A stretch of 64,000 nucleotides of DNA from Chryseobacterium turcicum (GCF_021010565.1 NZ_JAJNAY010000001.1:2522001-2586000); one strand, 5' to 3'; positions 17,500 through 27,162 are shown, counted from the first letter of the stretch. Numbers and translations: made by a program. Notes: a model not told the origin generated them from the sequence alone.

Positions 17500-18252
17500 T
17501 TATCGTTTAATACTCTGTTCTTTAGCATTGCTTTTTTCTTGTTTGTTGTCATTCTCTATGCCTTCCAAAGGTTTGTTGGTATTAATCCGACTCATATCCT
17601 GGTCGTACAGGTTCAGATTTTTATATTGCGGATTCAGAACTGCTTTTCCTTCTACAACCTTATCATCCAGTTCAAATTTCACTTTCACCACATTTCCTTT
17701 TTCCAAAGATTTTATCGTGTTTTCTTTGTATTCAGGTTTATCAAAAATGAGATTGGATTTTTCGACTATGTTAGCCGTGTCTACACCATAATTTTTGTAA
17801 AAATTCTGAAATTGATAATTTCCTTTTTCTGTTTTTGGTTCGAGAAAATCAAGTTTGACAAAGGCTGGTTCCTTTTGATTGGTTTTCGGATTCTGAAATT
17901 CAATTTTTACTGCACGCCCTTCAAGCAAATTAACCGCTTCTTTAGCAGTGAATGTATTTTCCCGATTTACAGGAAAATTATGGGAGATATTTTTTGCTTT
18001 CTCAGTATTTAAAGTAGCATTATAGGAATTAAGAAAAACACCTCCATTTTCCGTTTTGTTGAATTTTAGGGTAAAATCTACTTGGTTTCCGGGCAACGCC
18101 TTGTCAGAAGACGTTTTAATCTCAAACTGCGGTTTGACTGATTTAATGCCTTTTTCAAGATCTTTGTGAAGTTTTTCACCTTCTCCGAAACCAAGGTATT
18201 TTAATTGGTCTTTTAGGTATTGTACCTGATCGAATTCTTTTAGTGTTTCCAT
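17500..18252 (-). CDS. Conserved conjugative-element protein, function unknown
   Basis: 250 residues from the ATG at 18252 (METLKEFDQVQYL). I chose this start because FDQVQYLKDQLKYLGFGEGEKL looks like a natural N-terminus and is preceded by an AT-rich non-coding-like stretch. The frame is open further upstream to a TTG at 18690, but that part belongs to the decayed upstream gene. The body is beta-rich (PQFEIKTSS, QVDFTLKFNKTENGGVFLNSY, AVNLLEGRAVKIEFQNPKT) with a hydrophilic C-terminal tail. Common in the accessory region of flavobacterial conjugative elements; no enzyme motif seen. Confidence 0.7.
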   Translation of the reverse strand: METLKEFDQVQYLKDQLKYLGFGEGEKLHKDLEKGIKSVKPQFEIKTSSDKALPGNQVDFTLKFNKTENGGVFLNSYNATLNTEKAKNISHNFPVNRENTFTAKEAVNLLEGRAVKIEFQNPKTNQKEPAFVKLDFLEPKTEKGNYQFQNFYKNYGVDTANIVEKSNLIFDKPEYKENTIKSLEKGNVVKVKFELDDKVVEGKAVLNPQYKNLNLYDQDMSRINTNKPLEGIENDNKQEKSNAKEQSIKR

Positions 18253-18960
18253 AATTTCTGTATTTTGATTGTTAAAATTTATATCACTGGTTGTTAATGT
18301 TCTATATGATGGTAAACTATCTTCATCCATATAGATTTTTAATATTTCATAGGATTTGCCATACCTTTGTTTTTCCAAAAGGCCAAAAGCTAATTCGTAT
18401 TTATCATTCTTTGATAGATTATGTCCATCAAGTGTATCAGGAATTTTATCCAATTGTTTCTTCGTCAGAGTAAAGTCTCCATCTATTGTCGCAAAATCCT
18501 CTTCTTTTGAAAAACTCTTTCTTTGCTTGTCGGTTATGCTCAGATTTTCGAGGATGAATTTATTTTCCTTATTAAAGATTATGTAATTGAGTAGATTATT
18601 TTTTTCATCTTCGGAAAGCTTCGGAGAAAGATCATTTTGTGCCGCTCTTTCTTTCAGATCATTTTCAGCATAGGTCTTAAATTCATTCAAACTTTTAGAT
18701 CACTCATAAAAATCTTTCATACCTGTCCAACGATTGTCCAATGTTGGTGACCTATATTCCTGAGTTTGCATATCATAACTATAGTAATTGTAGCCGCTTG
18801 GACTTTTTAGTGAACCACTCCCATCATCATATTCCCGCCAAATTCAGCCGTCCGGAAGATCAGATGCGGGGACTAAAATTTCGCCAAAGTCTTCTTCCGA
18901 AAACTGACCATCAAATTCGGGACTGTTTTCTTCCCAGTCAAGTTGACGGATACTATTTGG
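18253..18960 (-). pseudogene. 3' part of a decayed gene with two TGG-to-TGA stops
   Basis: Read in the frame of the TTG at 18690, this stretch encodes a continuous protein-like sequence (RQLDWEENSPEFDGQF, REYDDGSGSLKSPSG, RSPTLDNRWTGMKDF, SLNEFKTYAENDL) broken by TGA at 18846-18844 and TGA at 18702-18700. Both stops fall where tryptophan fits (DG-stop-IWREYDD and FYE-stop-SKSLNEF). It continues without further stops into the next gene. It is the out-of-frame continuation of 18873-19493. I read the whole as one inactivated gene of roughly 400 codons. Confidence 0.7.
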
Positions 18961-19493
18961 TCTTCCGTATGCTCTTCAATAAATGGCGTTATTTCAATTC
19001 CCAACTTTTCAGCTTCAATCATATGTTTCAGTAGATGATAGGCTCGCCTTTCATCGATTTGCGTAAGCGTTAATCCTGAACTCAAATCCGTTCTCTTTTC
19101 CAATTCTTTTACCCATAAATCAGATAAAAACTTTTCTTTTTCTAATTCATTTTTAATGCAAATTTCAAATTGATTCGGAATATCTTGATAGATATAAGTG
19201 TGCTTATCTGAAAATTCTAATAAATCCATTTGACTAAAAAAAGCCTTCAAAGAAGAAATATATAATGAGCATTGTAGTCTGTTTTTATATAATACTGCTA
19301 TTTTAAAAGCATAGCCCTCTTTTGCCTTTTCGTAATTCAGTCTGTTATATATTTCAAGAAATCGTCCTTGCGTTTTGGAGAGTCCTTTATTCAAATATTC
19401 TTCAGTATTACTTTCAAACTTTTTTATAAATTTTTTATATGCCGGAATTCTTGTTGTGATATGTTTTTCAGACCAGGACAGTTCGTTTTTCAT
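18873..19493 (-). pseudogene. 5' part of the same decayed gene (206-residue frame)
   Basis: 206 residues, mostly helical and charged (SEKHITTRIPAYKKFIKKF, TQGRFLEIYNRLNYEKAKEGYAF, LSSGLTLTQIDERRAYHLL). The last 25 or so residues look like an out-of-frame extension: around 18960-18975 (after PFIEEHT) the coding character moves to another frame reading YGRPNSIRQLDWEE. A one-base indel is the simplest explanation. If the truncated product is made it would be a soluble helical protein; no family recognised. Confidence 0.6.
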
Positions 19494-19626
19494 CCGTGTA
19501 TGATTATGTTTGTTTGAATTAATAAAATAACTAGTAAATTGAACCTTAGTAGAAATAAAACACTTAAAATCAAAATTTCAGACATTTAAGTTACTCTGAA
19601 ATAAAATCTGAACACGACGTAAAATG

Positions 19627-20157
19627 CTAATCTTTAGGGATGGCTTTTGTTGTATTAATCGTATGCATTATTATTTGCTTCGGTAAAAAATTCCAACAAT
19701 AATAACTGCTGCTAAACGTGATTTTATTGTTTACTATTCCTCGACAGTTGAATCTGACTCTTTTATCAAACATTAGTAATTGTAACTCTTTTTGCATAAA
19801 AAGTTGTTTTGGAGCAGCATCATTTAACCAAGTATTTGACATTAGCAATGCAAAAGGTTTATTGAAAGCCATACATCTTTCAAAAACTTTTCTTTTATTA
19901 GTATAGGGCGGGTTTGATATGATAATGTCCCAGTTTTCTGGTTCATATCTATAAAAATCCTTACCATTATCGATATGTGAAAACTCAACTTTGTTTGTTT
20001 TAGAAATCTCTTTTACAAATCTGCTATTTTGTGTATCAAAGGGGCACCAGATAATGGCATTTTTGGGTATATATTCTATGATTGGAATAACTGCATAGTC
20101 TGGAGTATGGCATTCGTCATTATTTCCCTTTGAATATAAAATTTCATTACTCTTCAT
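19627..20157 (-). CDS. Phage-type N6-adenine DNA methyltransferase-like protein
   Basis: 176 residues. CHTPDYAVIPIIEYIP near the N-terminus is followed by WCPFDTQNSRFVKEI, the SAM-site region typical of small phage and ICE adenine methylases, then WDIIISNPPYTNKRKVFERC with the catalytic NPPY. No separate target-recognition domain, so specificity is unknown. It may methylate the element to evade host restriction. Its own AT-rich leader separates it from the decayed gene; it follows the 230-residue protein by about 20 bases. Confidence 0.75.
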   Translation of the reverse strand: MKSNEILYSKGNNDECHTPDYAVIPIIEYIPKNAIIWCPFDTQNSRFVKEISKTNKVEFSHIDNGKDFYRYEPENWDIIISNPPYTNKRKVFERCMAFNKPFALLMSNTWLNDAAPKQLFMQKELQLLMFDKRVRFNCRGIVNNKITFSSSYYCWNFLPKQIIMHTINTTKAIPKD

Positions 20158-20178
20158 AATTATTGTTCAAATAAAAAA

Positions 20179-20871
20179 TTACCTTCCTCTGCCTTTGGGT
20201 CTGTGTAGTTCTTCTTCCTCTTCCCAGTATCGCCTGGAATTTTGATACATATCAGGGTCATTGACATTCAGCTGAATGTCAGTTTTATCCAGTTTTTGAG
20301 TATCATTTTGCTTTTTAGAAATTCCATCAACCGTCCCTATTTCTTTAGCTACAATATTCAGATCATTGGTGATCTCTTTTGCCATTTCCGGGAACTGGTC
20401 AATTTTATACTGAAGGAAAGATTTTAGTTTTTGAAGTTCAGTTTTGTAGCGGTTAGTTTCAGCGATATCTCTTTTATCCGCGATAATTGCGGTGAGTTCT
20501 CTTGTATTTTTGATCAGGTCAAATTCAACCACCTTATTGGTTTCTTTGTCGAAAATGAAAGCCTTTTTTTCATAAACCATTTCTTTCTCTGATTTTGAAA
20601 GGTCTTGAATATTGGAATATTCAATATTGGCTTTACTGTTTTTAAGAATCTCATCAATACTTTTATCTCGTTCCAAAAAAATGACCTTCAGTTTGGAATT
20701 ATTTTCAGTAAGCTGAAAAGTAGCCCTGTTTTTGTTGTGGTCTGCAACGATGGTGTAGCCTTTCAGAAATTTCTGAACATCATCTGCATTTAATTTTTTA
20801 GAAAATGATAGATCTTCATTGATTATTCCGTATTTCTTTAGTTCGTCTGTTGGTAAGGTTTTAGTGTTCAT
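20179..20871 (-). CDS. Conserved conjugative-element protein, DUF4099/DUF3945-like
   Basis: 230 residues. N-terminal LPTDELKKYGIINEDLSFSKKLNADDVQKFLKGY recalls the DUF4099/DUF3945 proteins of Bacteroidota elements; a central helix pair (KRDIAETNRYKTELQKLKSFL) and a highly charged C-terminus (RYWEEEEELHRPKGRGR) follow. It overlaps the M23 peptidase gene by 11 bases, so expression is coupled. Probably a DNA- or protein-binding accessory factor; family placement is tentative. Confidence 0.6.
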   Translation of the reverse strand: MNTKTLPTDELKKYGIINEDLSFSKKLNADDVQKFLKGYTIVADHNKNRATFQLTENNSKLKVIFLERDKSIDEILKNSKANIEYSNIQDLSKSEKEMVYEKKAFIFDKETNKVVEFDLIKNTRELTAIIADKRDIAETNRYKTELQKLKSFLQYKIDQFPEMAKEITNDLNIVAKEIGTVDGISKKQNDTQKLDKTDIQLNVNDPDMYQNSRRYWEEEEELHRPKGRGR

Positions 20872-21700
20872 AATGGTTTGCTATTAAATTGTTTACTTTT
20901 ATGAGGTCGTTTAAAAATTGAGAAGGATTGATATTTTGTCCAAATTCCTTCACCGAAAAATGCAAATGTGGTCCCGTGGAGTTTCCGGTATTTCCACTTT
21001 TACCAATAATAAATCCTGCTTTTACTCTATCTCCAATCTTATAATAGATCTCGGATAAGTGCATATAGGTCGTTTCAAAACGATTGAAATGTTTTACTTT
21101 GATGAAATTTCCGCCGCCTTTAGGATCCCAACCTGTTGCAGTTACAATACCATCTATTACGGAATAAACATTTTCATAGCTGGCTTTTAGGTCGATCCCG
21201 TTGTGCATTTTTTTGCTTCCGAAAATGGGATGCGTTCTGGTTCCATAAGATGATGTCACTGTTAATTTATTTTTAAGTGGCATTACAATTTTTGAAAAAT
21301 ATTCTGTTGGTTCATCTGCAAAATCATAAGTCCTAACTGCATTCTGTTTTTTTAATGTTTCTCTTTTCTTTTCGAGCTGATTCTGAGTGAGCTGCGTTAA
21401 AGAAGTTTTCAGTTTTTCAATGTCATTTATCCTTTCATCCTTTACACTTCCATATTCTTTAATCAGCATTTTCAAGGAATCTATTTCTTGCTTTAAAGCT
21501 GATTTTGTTGTGATGTTTAAAATTTGTTTCCAAAATTTTTTATCTTTTTTTTGTTTCGCCGGGTCTTCTTGATCAGATTTTTCAGCAATTTTTAGATTTT
21601 CAGATTTCTTTGGTAATGTTGGTATCAACGTATTGAACTGGGCAAAGGAAAACCCGCTCATTAGTATGAAACCCAACAATATTATTTTTGATTTTTTCAT
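20861..21700 (-). CDS. M23 (LytM) metallopeptidase of the transfer apparatus
   Basis: 279 residues: signal peptide ending GFSFAQ, a coiled-coil region (about 55-118), then a LytM domain with the zinc ligands H166 and D170 (HNGID) and HLHF at 245-248, plus a conserved MHLSE histidine. M23 enzymes cut peptide bridges in peptidoglycan; beside the coupling protein it probably opens the wall locally for the type IV channel. In Bacteroidota elements this replaces the lysozyme-type transglycosylase used elsewhere. Confidence 0.88.
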   Translation of the reverse strand: MKKSKIILLGFILMSGFSFAQFNTLIPTLPKKSENLKIAEKSDQEDPAKQKKDKKFWKQILNITTKSALKQEIDSLKMLIKEYGSVKDERINDIEKLKTSLTQLTQNQLEKKRETLKKQNAVRTYDFADEPTEYFSKIVMPLKNKLTVTSSYGTRTHPIFGSKKMHNGIDLKASYENVYSVIDGIVTATGWDPKGGGNFIKVKHFNRFETTYMHLSEIYYKIGDRVKAGFIIGKSGNTGNSTGPHLHFSVKEFGQNINPSQFLNDLIKVNNLIANHYEH

Positions 21701-21741
21701 CTGTAGATATTTTTGTTTTTATTTTTGGTGATTTCATCAGA

Positions 21742-23730
21742 TTATGCTTTAACTAATTCGTCAACAATCAACTCCACCTCTTTGTTAATTCTTCTAAAAT
21801 TGGTCATCAGCACTTCTTCTTTACGGTTAACCCCTTTTTTATCTACAAAAGAGTAATATGACGGCATTTTCACATAGTTGCTTTCTTCTTCTTTTATCGT
21901 TTTCATATCCAAGTTGATCTTACCACTAACCGCAGAAGTCTTGTATTCTTCTGCATCATTTTCTTCTCCCTGTGCAATCATTCCAACCATTTCTCCGGTT
22001 TTCAGAGCTGCAATTTTTCCGGCAGGGATCATATTGTCCATTTTTTCATTAATGCTGGTCGTAGTTCCTTGTTGTGAAATGGATTGTGAGTATGACTTCT
22101 GTTTAATTTTTCCGAATAATTTTTCCAGCCAATCAAGTGTATTTTTGTCTCTGGCGGATCCGGAAAGAATATTTCCAACAATTGCAGAAATAGTATCGGC
22201 AACTTCTTTTTTATAAAACTGACGAAGTTGAGGAAGTTCCTGAAGACCGAGTAAAACAGCCACCCGATTGCTTCTTGCGGTAGCAACGATGTTATCAATC
22301 TTATGAATGTAAATCGTTGGAAACTCATCGGCGATAATTCCGCCAGGTAAATTGTGTTTGGAATTGATCAGTCTTAATGTTCTGTTTAATACTGATGAAT
22401 AAAGAGCCGAATTAATATCCTGTGTTCCGGGATCTGATGCTAAAATGATGATGGAAGGGTTTTCTCTGTCTGTTATTTTTAATTCAACTTCATCACCCGA
22501 AAAGACCCAAAAACTTTCTTTAGTTGCCAGTCTGGAAAGAAAAATTTTTAATGTTCCGACTTGTCCTTCCAATTGGTCAAAAGCTTTGTTTTCATAAGCA
22601 GATTTGAACGGAGAAAGCAAAGAGAAAATTTCTTCATTAGTAAAAAGGGTATCAAAAATTTCTTTATAACTTCTATTCATAAATGAAAGTATGTGCGGTA
22701 GATCTGAATATTTTCCGTTTTCGTGAGTAGCAAAAAAATAAATGCAGGATGAAAGGAAATTGATCGCAGATTGAGTGAAAAAAGCATCAGAACCACCACC
22801 TCCAGAAGAACCTCCTTTTTGAAGGGAAGAAACCATCGATTCTGCCATTTCCTGCGCTTCCGCCAAAGTTTTTACATATTCTTTTTTGAATGGGTTGACC
22901 CGTTTTGATTTTTCAACCTCATTTAGATTGATGACGTGAAAATTGTAAGCGTAGTCTGAATCTTTACTTTTTTTTAGTAAATAATGATAGTAGGCAATTT
23001 GTGCTAAATCCGGGAATTTAAAATCGTAAATACAGAGACAAAACCCTTTGGCAATCATTTGTCTGATGGCGGGATTTATAACCCCAAAAGTTTTTCCGGA
23101 TCCTGGCGTTCCTATAACTATCGTTCCACGAAATGGATCTATATTTATTACGCCTTTATTTAACTTTCCTTTCCATCTAAATTCATAAGGAATATTAATG
23201 CTTGTAGGTGTATTTACCAATTCTTGGTTTTGGTCAAATGATTCCTCTTCTATGTTCCATCGGTCTTTCCCCATCTTTTGCTGCATCAGTTTTGAAATAC
23301 TGTCAGCTCCCATTTGCAGAATTACCGCTCCCAAAAATGAAAGGATCGCATAAATGACTTGATAGAGATTAAAGCCCGGAAATACTTTTGGAAGTTTTGT
23401 ATCTCCTGCCTCATTCTGCCAAATCAATGAAGAAAATAGCATCAGTAATCCCAAAACCATCGGGATAACAATCTCAGTAGCGATATTTAAGTCTTTCTTT
23501 TTCTTCGCTTTTGTTCCGATGGCAACCAATCCAATCAAAATCAATGTTGCAAATTTCGCATTGATCGGAGGATAAATAAAACTCAACTTTGAGAAATTTT
23601 TCAGAAGGTTGGATACTACTGGAACATCGGCATTTAGGTAAAAAAGCGAAGCACAATCTAACGCAACGACCGCATACACTGCTTTCTGCAGGAATCCGTA
23701 AATCTTGATCTGATGTTGTTGCTCTTGCAT
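21742..23730 (-). CDS. mobC: Type IV coupling protein (VirD4/TraG-like; MobC of Bacteroidota)
   Basis: 662 residues. Hydrophobic N-terminal segments (about 15-35, 60-72, 88-103, 122-140) anchor it in the inner membrane. The cytosolic ATPase has Walker A GTPGSGKT at 207-214, a Walker-B-like strand GGIIADEFPTIYI and a following ARSNRVAVLLGLQELPQL. It links the relaxase-bound DNA strand to the secretion channel and powers transfer. Placed at the end of the tra block, before the M23 peptidase. Confidence 0.9.
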   Translation of the reverse strand: MQEQQHQIKIYGFLQKAVYAVVALDCASLFYLNADVPVVSNLLKNFSKLSFIYPPINAKFATLILIGLVAIGTKAKKKKDLNIATEIVIPMVLGLLMLFSSLIWQNEAGDTKLPKVFPGFNLYQVIYAILSFLGAVILQMGADSISKLMQQKMGKDRWNIEEESFDQNQELVNTPTSINIPYEFRWKGKLNKGVINIDPFRGTIVIGTPGSGKTFGVINPAIRQMIAKGFCLCIYDFKFPDLAQIAYYHYLLKKSKDSDYAYNFHVINLNEVEKSKRVNPFKKEYVKTLAEAQEMAESMVSSLQKGGSSGGGGSDAFFTQSAINFLSSCIYFFATHENGKYSDLPHILSFMNRSYKEIFDTLFTNEEIFSLLSPFKSAYENKAFDQLEGQVGTLKIFLSRLATKESFWVFSGDEVELKITDRENPSIIILASDPGTQDINSALYSSVLNRTLRLINSKHNLPGGIIADEFPTIYIHKIDNIVATARSNRVAVLLGLQELPQLRQFYKKEVADTISAIVGNILSGSARDKNTLDWLEKLFGKIKQKSYSQSISQQGTTTSINEKMDNMIPAGKIAALKTGEMVGMIAQGEENDAEEYKTSAVSGKINLDMKTIKEEESNYVKMPSYYSFVDKKGVNRKEEVLMTNFRRINKEVELIVDELVKA

Positions 23731-23735
23731 TCTTT

Positions 23736-24044
23736 CTAAATATTATTTTCTTTTAATTTTACTTTTAATCTGATCATAAAATGTTCTTCATTCTCAAAAA
23801 ACACTCTCGCTTTGGATATGTTTTTAAAATATTGTTGTCCAAATTCATTTAGAATACTCTTTTGCTGATGTGATAGTATTTTCTCCTGCATTATGCTTCT
23901 GATGGACTCACTTTCTTCCCATCTGATAACTGCTTTCATCTTATTATCAAGCAAGTATTCCCCGATATCATCTATTCCAAACGAAATTGCTTCCTGCCGA
24001 ATTTCTTTACCCTGGGATCTTGATAATTTTATGGTGTATTCCAT
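23736..24044 (-). CDS. Small conserved hypothetical protein in the tra operon
   Basis: 102 residues, charged, mixed helix and strand (MEYTIKLSRSQGKEIRQEAISF; KARVFFENEEHFMIRLKVKL). No signal peptide or known motif. It starts one base after the traN stop and ends five bases before the coupling-protein start, so it is co-translated with tra genes and probably cytosolic. Confidence 0.6.
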   Translation of the reverse strand: MEYTIKLSRSQGKEIRQEAISFGIDDIGEYLLDNKMKAVIRWEESESIRSIMQEKILSHQQKSILNEFGQQYFKNISKARVFFENEEHFMIRLKVKLKENNI

Positions 24045-24045
24045 T

Positions 24046-24933
24046 TCAGAAAGTATCGGCTTTGAGAATTTCAGAATAATTGACTTTCATTTCAATGGTT
24101 CTGCCTGAGAGTTGTTCTTCTATCAGACGAATCATCATCACCTTGGAGTTGGGATAAGTGAATTTTTTGAAAACATAAATGTTCCTGAAATTTTTCCTGA
24201 AGTGTTTTTGAGGATTAAGCTGTAAAATGGGAATCAGTTCTACACTCTGGTTGTTGGTTGCCTTATGGATTTTTTTGTCCTCTAAGGAGAATTTTAAATC
24301 TTCAATATCATAGCTCAGATTAGAATTATTCTTGATAGTCATATCTAAAAAAATATAGTCACTGATGACATATACATTATTGAGCTGAAAGCCGAGTTTC
24401 AGATTTTTTTCTTCCCGAATCGGATTTTTCTCAGATTTTTTCTGAATAATATCCATCGCAAACTTTCTTAACTCAAGATTAGAAAATGTTATTTTTTCAA
24501 ACTCAACGGGTTGCATTGCTTCGGGTTGGATATGGATATTGGTAATCGTGTTTAGATTATCCTGATTTCGATAAACCACTTTGTACTGTGCAATGAAAGA
24601 CTGTGCAACAACGGTGATAATACCAATATTACTTCCATTGGTATAAATATTACTATTGGCGTTAACGATAGCTTTTTTTAGTTTCTCTTCTTTGGTAGCA
24701 GTAGTATTATCCGTGATTTTAATTCTGGCAATATTTCCAGCCGGAAGATCTCCTGTTAATTGTTCTGTTGACAAATCCACATATTGTATAGGCTCTGGTG
24801 AAATAATATGCAGGTTGATGCCTTCAGTCAATTCAATCTCCGGTAAATCGGAAATAATTTGTTCCTTGGTGGCGGTTTGTGCCGTTAATAAATTTGCAAT
24901 AAATAGTAACAGAGTGTATAATGTAATTCTCAT
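24046..24933 (-). CDS. traN: Conjugative transposon protein TraN (DUF4138), element B
   Basis: 295 residues with a signal peptide (LLLFIANLLTAQTA). PEPIQYVDLSTEQL and FRNIYVFKKFTYPNSKVMMIRLIEEQLSGR mark it as TraN, the VirB9-like outer-envelope channel protein. Same length as TraN of element A but divergent in sequence, showing that the two tra systems are of different lineages rather than a recent duplication. Five bases after the traM stop. Confidence 0.88.
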   Translation of the reverse strand: MRITLYTLLLFIANLLTAQTATKEQIISDLPEIELTEGINLHIISPEPIQYVDLSTEQLTGDLPAGNIARIKITDNTTATKEEKLKKAIVNANSNIYTNGSNIGIITVVAQSFIAQYKVVYRNQDNLNTITNIHIQPEAMQPVEFEKITFSNLELRKFAMDIIQKKSEKNPIREEKNLKLGFQLNNVYVISDYIFLDMTIKNNSNLSYDIEDLKFSLEDKKIHKATNNQSVELIPILQLNPQKHFRKNFRNIYVFKKFTYPNSKVMMIRLIEEQLSGRTIEMKVNYSEILKADTF

Positions 24934-24937
24934 TTGT

Positions 24938-26149
24938 TTATTTTTTTTGTTGGTTTTGTGAATCTTTCAGTTGTTTTTCGTCGATCAAAAAGACGTAAGA
25001 ATTGTATTTTAGTTTTGCTTTGTTTTCTTTGATCAGATTGGCAATTGATTTGGAAGTTGAAGTAAACAAGCTGGTTCCAATACTTGAGAAGAATCCTTTC
25101 CCACCCATATCCATCTGGGTTCCCTGAACCGAATTACTTCCCATCTCCCGCATCATATCTCTGAAAACACTTTGCGGAACGTACAGTCCTTTCATCCCAT
25201 CAATATCATAAATGGAAAGGTTGACAGGAAAAATTTCTCCTTTGGTAAATACTGATACAATACTCAGATTAACTCTTTGCATTGAAAATCCTGAGATCTG
25301 CCCATATAATATTGAACCTTTGCTTATTTTTCTGTTTCCGACAAAGATGTCTTCCAATAATCGGAATCTGATTCTGCTTCCGAGAAAGCCTTTGTTATTC
25401 TCGTCAACAACAGCTTTAATAAAGCTGTTTTCTTTTTCCTTATAAAAAGCATTGAACTCATTGTTAATTCCTGACTTGCTGACATTGAACGTGGAATTAA
25501 GAAAATCTTCCATTTTGTCTTTATTTGCTTTGAGTTTTTGCTCAGCCGCCAATTTGTTTTGATACTCAGGATCACGGGATTTTTCTAAAGAATCCATCAC
25601 AAGCATTTGTTCTTTCAGGTATTTTACAGGATCTGGCTGGACACTTTGTGGTTTTTCTTTTGGTATATCTCCATATTTGTTATCGTCTTTTCCATAAGAT
25701 TTTTCATTCAACATTTTGATGATCTCTGAAGACCTTTTATAATCTTTGTCATCCCGTTGCTGATTGGGATTGTAATAGGAAGATTGATCTCCTTTTGCCT
25801 GGTATTTATTCTGTCTCCCGTTGACTGTCTTTAATGAATCAATTTTTCTTTTTTGGTCTAATGATAATTGATCATCGTAGCTTAATAAACTGTCTGATTC
25901 CTTATCTAAACCACCAAGCATCGTTCGGTTGTCTTCTTTTTTAAAGAATTCATCATAAGCATCGTTTTTAGTCATAATAGAATCCTGCGTATCGCCCAAT
26001 GAGAGAGACAATTCTTTTGGTTTATTTTTTTCAGACGTGTCTTCCTTCATAAACTGCGCTCCCACATAGCCGAAAAGAAAAAGAAATGGCAGAGCCAAAA
26101 GCGGCAAAACGTATTTTTTATCTTTAAAATTGATTTTTTTAATGTCCAT
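24938..26149 (-). CDS. traM: Conjugative transposon protein TraM (VirB10-like)
   Basis: 403 residues: a short cytosolic N-terminus, one membrane helix (residues about 14-31), a long charged, low-complexity periplasmic linker (about 33-190, Asp/Lys/Ser/Gln-rich) and a C-terminal beta domain (from NSFIKAVVDENNKGFLGSRIRFRL to the end). This is the TraM/VirB10 layout that spans the periplasm and connects inner membrane to outer-membrane core. It overlaps the upstream TraL-position gene by 11 bases. Confidence 0.88.
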   Translation of the reverse strand: MDIKKINFKDKKYVLPLLALPFLFLFGYVGAQFMKEDTSEKNKPKELSLSLGDTQDSIMTKNDAYDEFFKKEDNRTMLGGLDKESDSLLSYDDQLSLDQKRKIDSLKTVNGRQNKYQAKGDQSSYYNPNQQRDDKDYKRSSEIIKMLNEKSYGKDDNKYGDIPKEKPQSVQPDPVKYLKEQMLVMDSLEKSRDPEYQNKLAAEQKLKANKDKMEDFLNSTFNVSKSGINNEFNAFYKEKENSFIKAVVDENNKGFLGSRIRFRLLEDIFVGNRKISKGSILYGQISGFSMQRVNLSIVSVFTKGEIFPVNLSIYDIDGMKGLYVPQSVFRDMMREMGSNSVQGTQMDMGGKGFFSSIGTSLFTSTSKSIANLIKENKAKLKYNSYVFLIDEKQLKDSQNQQKK

Positions 26150-26492
26150 TTTTTAAATTTTGATATTGGTTAAACAGATAGTCAATTCGTAAACTGTCTT
26201 CTTTTTTCAGAGTATTTTGGTCTCTTTTCACTTTTAAAATTTTGAGTTCGTTCACAATCTGCTCCATCTCTTTATCATTGTTCACGGGAAAACTTTGATT
26301 CACCTTATTTTTAGAATAGAGAACCGGAGGTCTTATTTTGAAGGCTGTTTCGGAAGGAAAAAATATACCCTGAATAATCGATGCTATAAAAGAGACTGAC
26401 AGCAGGATCATTGAATAGGTAAAGAATTTCTTCGGATTTTGAACTGCCCATTGTATCCATTTTTGTCCCTTTTGTTTTAATATATTACTCAT
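26139..26492 (-). CDS. Small inner-membrane tra protein in TraL position
   Basis: 117 residues with one membrane helix (residues about 22-45, FFTYSMILLSVSFIASIIQGIFF) and a charged C-terminal helix. It lies two bases after traK and overlaps traM by 11 bases, the position of TraL in Bacteroidota tra operons. The sequence is too short and simple to name with certainty. Probably an inner-membrane component of the transfer complex. Confidence 0.65.
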   Translation of the reverse strand: MSNILKQKGQKWIQWAVQNPKKFFTYSMILLSVSFIASIIQGIFFPSETAFKIRPPVLYSKNKVNQSFPVNNDKEMEQIVNELKILKVKRDQNTLKKEDSLRIDYLFNQYQNLKNGH

Positions 26493-26494
26493 TT

Positions 26495-27109
26495 TTAATA
26501 AGAATTTTTAGTTTGATTTGATAACTCTTCATTATTAATGATCCGCCAGTTTTTAAGAATCACGCCGTGAGGATTATTCGGACTTCGGATAATATCCTCA
26601 AAGAAGCCTTCCGTGATCAGCTTCCTAGTAATGACTGAAGATTTTCTTGCGATCATCTGCTTGCCGAAAAAACCAAATTTCTTCTGTTCCATATTGATGG
26701 TAATAGAATCGGTATGGATGCTGACCATTGAACTGGAGGCGATGATCTGATTATAAAATCCTTTCTCCTTTAGATTAGTATATTCTTTTTTTCCACTGTC
26801 ATCAATGAGATACATTGACTTTTGAATATTATCCTTGATGTAAGCATCATCCGGAGCCAGTGTGAAAAACAGTCTGTGGAAAAGCTCTATCTGAGCTTTG
26901 TATTCCACAGGTCTGTTCAACAGCACATCGGTTTGTTTGGCGAGAACCGGAACACCATTGTCTAAAATGTAAATTGATTTTCGTGAATCTTCAATCATTT
27001 TGTAGGCAAAGAAAAATCCGCCAATGACTATGAAAACAGCAAAAGCAATGGTTGCTATGGACACTACTTTATTTACTTTAATTCTTTGTTCTATATTTTT
27101 TATTAGCAT
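26495..27109 (-). CDS. traK: Conjugative transposon protein TraK (VirB8-like)
   Basis: 204 residues: a short cytosolic start (LIKNIEQRIKVNKVVSI), one membrane helix (about 16-37), then a periplasmic domain with RPVEYKAQIELFHRLFFTLAPDD and IDDSGKKEYTNLKEKGFYN, the TraK signature. It plays the VirB8 role of nucleating the inner-membrane complex. It sits between traJ and the TraL-position gene, in the standard order. Confidence 0.9.
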   Translation of the reverse strand: MLIKNIEQRIKVNKVVSIATIAFAVFIVIGGFFFAYKMIEDSRKSIYILDNGVPVLAKQTDVLLNRPVEYKAQIELFHRLFFTLAPDDAYIKDNIQKSMYLIDDSGKKEYTNLKEKGFYNQIIASSSMVSIHTDSITINMEQKKFGFFGKQMIARKSSVITRKLITEGFFEDIIRSPNNPHGVILKNWRIINNEELSNQTKNSY

Positions 27110-27162
27110 TTTTATTTAGTTGTTGGTTGATCGTGTTTGGTTATTGGTCATTCTTAATAGAG

